From an uncultured Bacteroidales bacterium (GTDB lineage: Bacteria; Bacteroidota; Bacteroidia; Bacteroidales; UBA932): DNA of 6,802 nucleotides. Each line of letters starts with the position of its first letter. The stretch's first letter is position 1. A program made the translations under genes and the position numbers. This document shows, piece after piece, positions 5,962-6,802 of the stretch. Location of the stretch: the NCBI GenBank assembly GCA_946617545.1, contig CAMOKK010000073.1, positions 1-6,802 of the forward strand, read 5' to 3'. The notes beneath the pieces were generated by a model. The model was not told the DNA's origin, did no database searches, and worked only from the letters and a program-made list of their open reading frames with translations.

Positions 5962-6035
5962 CTCCCCCTGTTGGACTTGAACCAACGACCCTCTGATTAA
6001 CAGTCAGATGCTCTAACCAACTGAGCTAAGGAGGA
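5962..6035 (-). tRNA. trnN: tRNA-Asn (anticodon GUU)
   Basis: On the minus strand the acceptor TCCTCCT pairs with AGGGGGA (one U-G wobble at 4-69). The D arm is GCTCAGTTGGTTAGAGC, and the anticodon region CTGACTGTTAATCAG gives anticodon GTT. The T loop is TTCAAGT between GTTGG and CCAAC. The discriminator is G at 5962 and CCA is not encoded (CTCC follows). It is a single-gene transcript with its own promoter and terminator. Confidence 0.96.
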
Positions 6036-6064
6036 ATTTTCCGTTTGCTTTCGTAACGGGAATG

Positions 6065-6095
6065 CAAAGGTACAATCCTTTTTTGGATTTGCAAA
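6065..6095 (-). promoter_or_regulatory. Promoter of tRNA-Asn
   Basis: On the minus strand a TTTG -33 box (plus positions 6092-6095) and TACCTTTG -7 box (6065-6072) are 19 bases apart, matching the tRNA-Glu promoter exactly in spacing and -7 sequence. The expected start is near 6057, giving a leader of roughly 22 bases before the tRNA. The spacer holds a small inverted repeat, AATCC / GGATT around six T (6074-6089). Confidence 0.88.
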
Positions 6096-6141
6096 GGTTT
6101 TTTGCAATTTTTTTCATTTAGATAGTTATCTATATTTTTTG

Positions 6142-6149
6142 TATCTTTG
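6142..6149 (+). promoter_or_regulatory. -7 element for the HU-like gene
   Basis: TATCTTTG followed by CA matches TAnnTTTG. The -33 region is weak: the closest candidate is TTTA at 6117-6120, 21 bases upstream. The expected start is around 6154-6157, leaving a leader of about 20 bases before the ATG at 6178. It fires away from the tRNA-Asn promoter, with about 75 AT-rich bases between them. Confidence 0.7.
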
Positions 6150-6177
6150 CATGATAATCCGTAAGTGCGCTTAAAGT

Positions 6178-6802
6178 ATGGATATTGACCTCCTTGCCAA
6201 AATGGTGAAAGAAGTGGTGATGGATCACGATGTTGTCACCTTACCCGGAGTGGGCAGCTTTGTGGCGGAATGGGTTCCGTCCACTTTCGCAGACCGCGGG
6301 TACACCATCCTGCCCCCTTACCGCAAGCTCTATTTCTCTCCCAAGCAAGGGGACGATACCCTTTTGGCGCAGCTCTACGCCCGTTCCAACGATATTTCGC
6401 AGGCCGATGCCACCCGCATCCTCATAGACTTCCTCTCCGAGATGAAGGAAGTCCTGAAGGTGAAAAAGACCATCATCTTCCCGGGCCTGGGCCGCCTGAG
6501 GGCCACCATGGAAAACCATTTCTTCTTTGTGGCCGATGAAGACCTGGACATCTATCCCGCCGGATTCGGCCTGCAGCCCCTTTCCCTCAAAACCCACGAG
6601 GAGACGCAGGAGGAAGTGGCCCAGGCCGTGGCCAGCCTGGCCACCCTTCTTCAGAAGGAGCCGGAGCCCGAACCGGAACCTGTCATCGAACCGGAGCCGG
6701 AACCGGAAACTGCCCCCGAGCCTGCTCCCGAACCCGTCCCGGAGCCCGAAGCAGAACCTGCTTCCGAACCTGCTCCCGAGCCGGAACCCGTCGTTGAACC
6801 CG
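6178..6802 (+). CDS. HU-like (CCDC81_bac-type) domain protein with Glu-Pro linker (3' end cut by window edge)
   Basis: The 208 visible codons begin [14 protein letters not shown]. Residues 1 to about 55 ([14 protein letters not shown], then [11 protein letters not shown]) match the first Bacteroidota CCDC81-like HU domain. Residues about 60-137 ([20 protein letters not shown], then GFGLQPLSL) match the second. A short helix-prone stretch follows at 140-160, and from 161 the chain is almost pure Glu-Pro repeats with Ala and Val. In known members of this group such a linker often precedes a membrane segment and a C-terminal SPOR domain that binds peptidoglycan. That part lies outside the window, so a link between an HU-fold module and the envelope is inference. 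DNA binding by the HU-like domains is not established from this sequence. The ATG at 6178 follows a good -7 element by about 28 bases. Confidence 0.82.
   Translation, partial: MDIDLLAKMVKEVVMDHDVVTLPGVGSFVAEWVPSTFADRGYTILPPYRKLYFSPKQGDDTLLAQLYARSNDISQADATRILIDFLSEMKEVLKVKKTIIFPGLGRLRATMENHFFFVADEDLDIYPAGFGLQPLSLKTHEETQEEVAQAVASLATLLQKEPEPEPEPVIEPEPEPETAPEPAPEPVPEPEAEPASEPAPEPEPVVEP
6658..6802 (+). repeat. Glu-Pro-rich imperfect coding repeat
   Basis: From codon 161 to the edge, GAG/GAA alternates with CCG/CCC/CCT, interspersed with Ala, Val, Thr and Ser codons. Units such as GAGCCGGAACC and GAACCTGCTCCCGAG recur without exact periodicity. The synonymous codons are mixed, so selection on the protein is more likely than recent DNA slippage. 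The chain should be extended, stiff and strongly acidic, as expected of a spacer that spans the periplasm or keeps domains apart. Confidence 0.75.

Noticed and set aside
5444..6035. tRNA cluster as an integration site of a mobile element
   Set aside because: No integrase, no direct repeat of a tRNA 3' end and no foreign-looking gene occurs in the window; flanking genes are core genes.
6151..6174. Seven-codon reading frame (MIIRKCA) just before the HU-like gene, possible leader peptide
   Set aside because: Its ATG directly follows the -7 box, so the transcript would probably start downstream of it.
6658..6802. Glu-Pro coding stretch as a tandem DNA repeat or CRISPR-like array
   Set aside because: Units are imperfect, lack fixed period or spacers, and use mixed synonymous codons, so it is a protein linker.

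Overview
The window reads as an ordinary core-genome stretch of a GC-rich member of the Bacteroidota, most likely Bacteroidales. The main clue is promoter type. Four intergenic spots carry the Bacteroidota -7 element TAnnTTTG (TACCTTTG three times, TATCTTTG once), and two of these have a TTTG -33 box exactly 19 bases upstream. Gene content agrees: a DUF4837 lipoprotein sits next to dxr and rseP, and an HU domain of the CCDC81_bac type is followed by a Glu-Pro linker. Coding regions look GC-rich and intergenic DNA AT-rich. Genus is not decidable from the sequence; Alistipes-like or uncultured Bacteroidales relatives are possible.

Layout. Positions 1-1033 on the minus strand hold ruvX/yqgF (Holliday-junction resolvase-like) followed by def (peptide deformylase). 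The two overlap by an ATGA, and def runs off the left edge. Only 25 bases separate ruvX from a plus-strand, tightly packed four-gene unit: an M23 (LytM) peptidase, dxr (MEP isoprenoid pathway), rseP (site-2 protease) and a DUF4837 lipoprotein. Junctions are +1, -4 and +2 bases. The theme is envelope building and quality control: isoprenoid precursors for the lipid carrier, cell-wall remodelling, regulated intramembrane proteolysis and a lipoprotein of unknown role.

From 5400 to 6035 comes a translation block: a strong promoter, tRNA-Glu(UUC), rpsT (S20), a hairpin plus T-tract that overlaps the rpsT stop codon, tRNA-Pro(CGG) and a strong terminator. This faces a minus-strand tRNA-Asn(GUU) that has its own terminator and promoter, so the two units converge on back-to-back hairpins at 5887-5955.

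From 6178 a plus-strand HU-like (CCDC81_bac) gene begins and is cut by the right edge inside a Glu-Pro-rich linker. No stretch over 300 bases lacks a gene; the longest, 6036-6177, is a divergent promoter region. I see no mobile element, CRISPR array or obviously novel system. The items worth a second look are regulatory: a nearly leaderless ruvX start, an AT-rich island with a -7 element inside ruvX, and the rpsT terminator that abuts tRNA-Pro.
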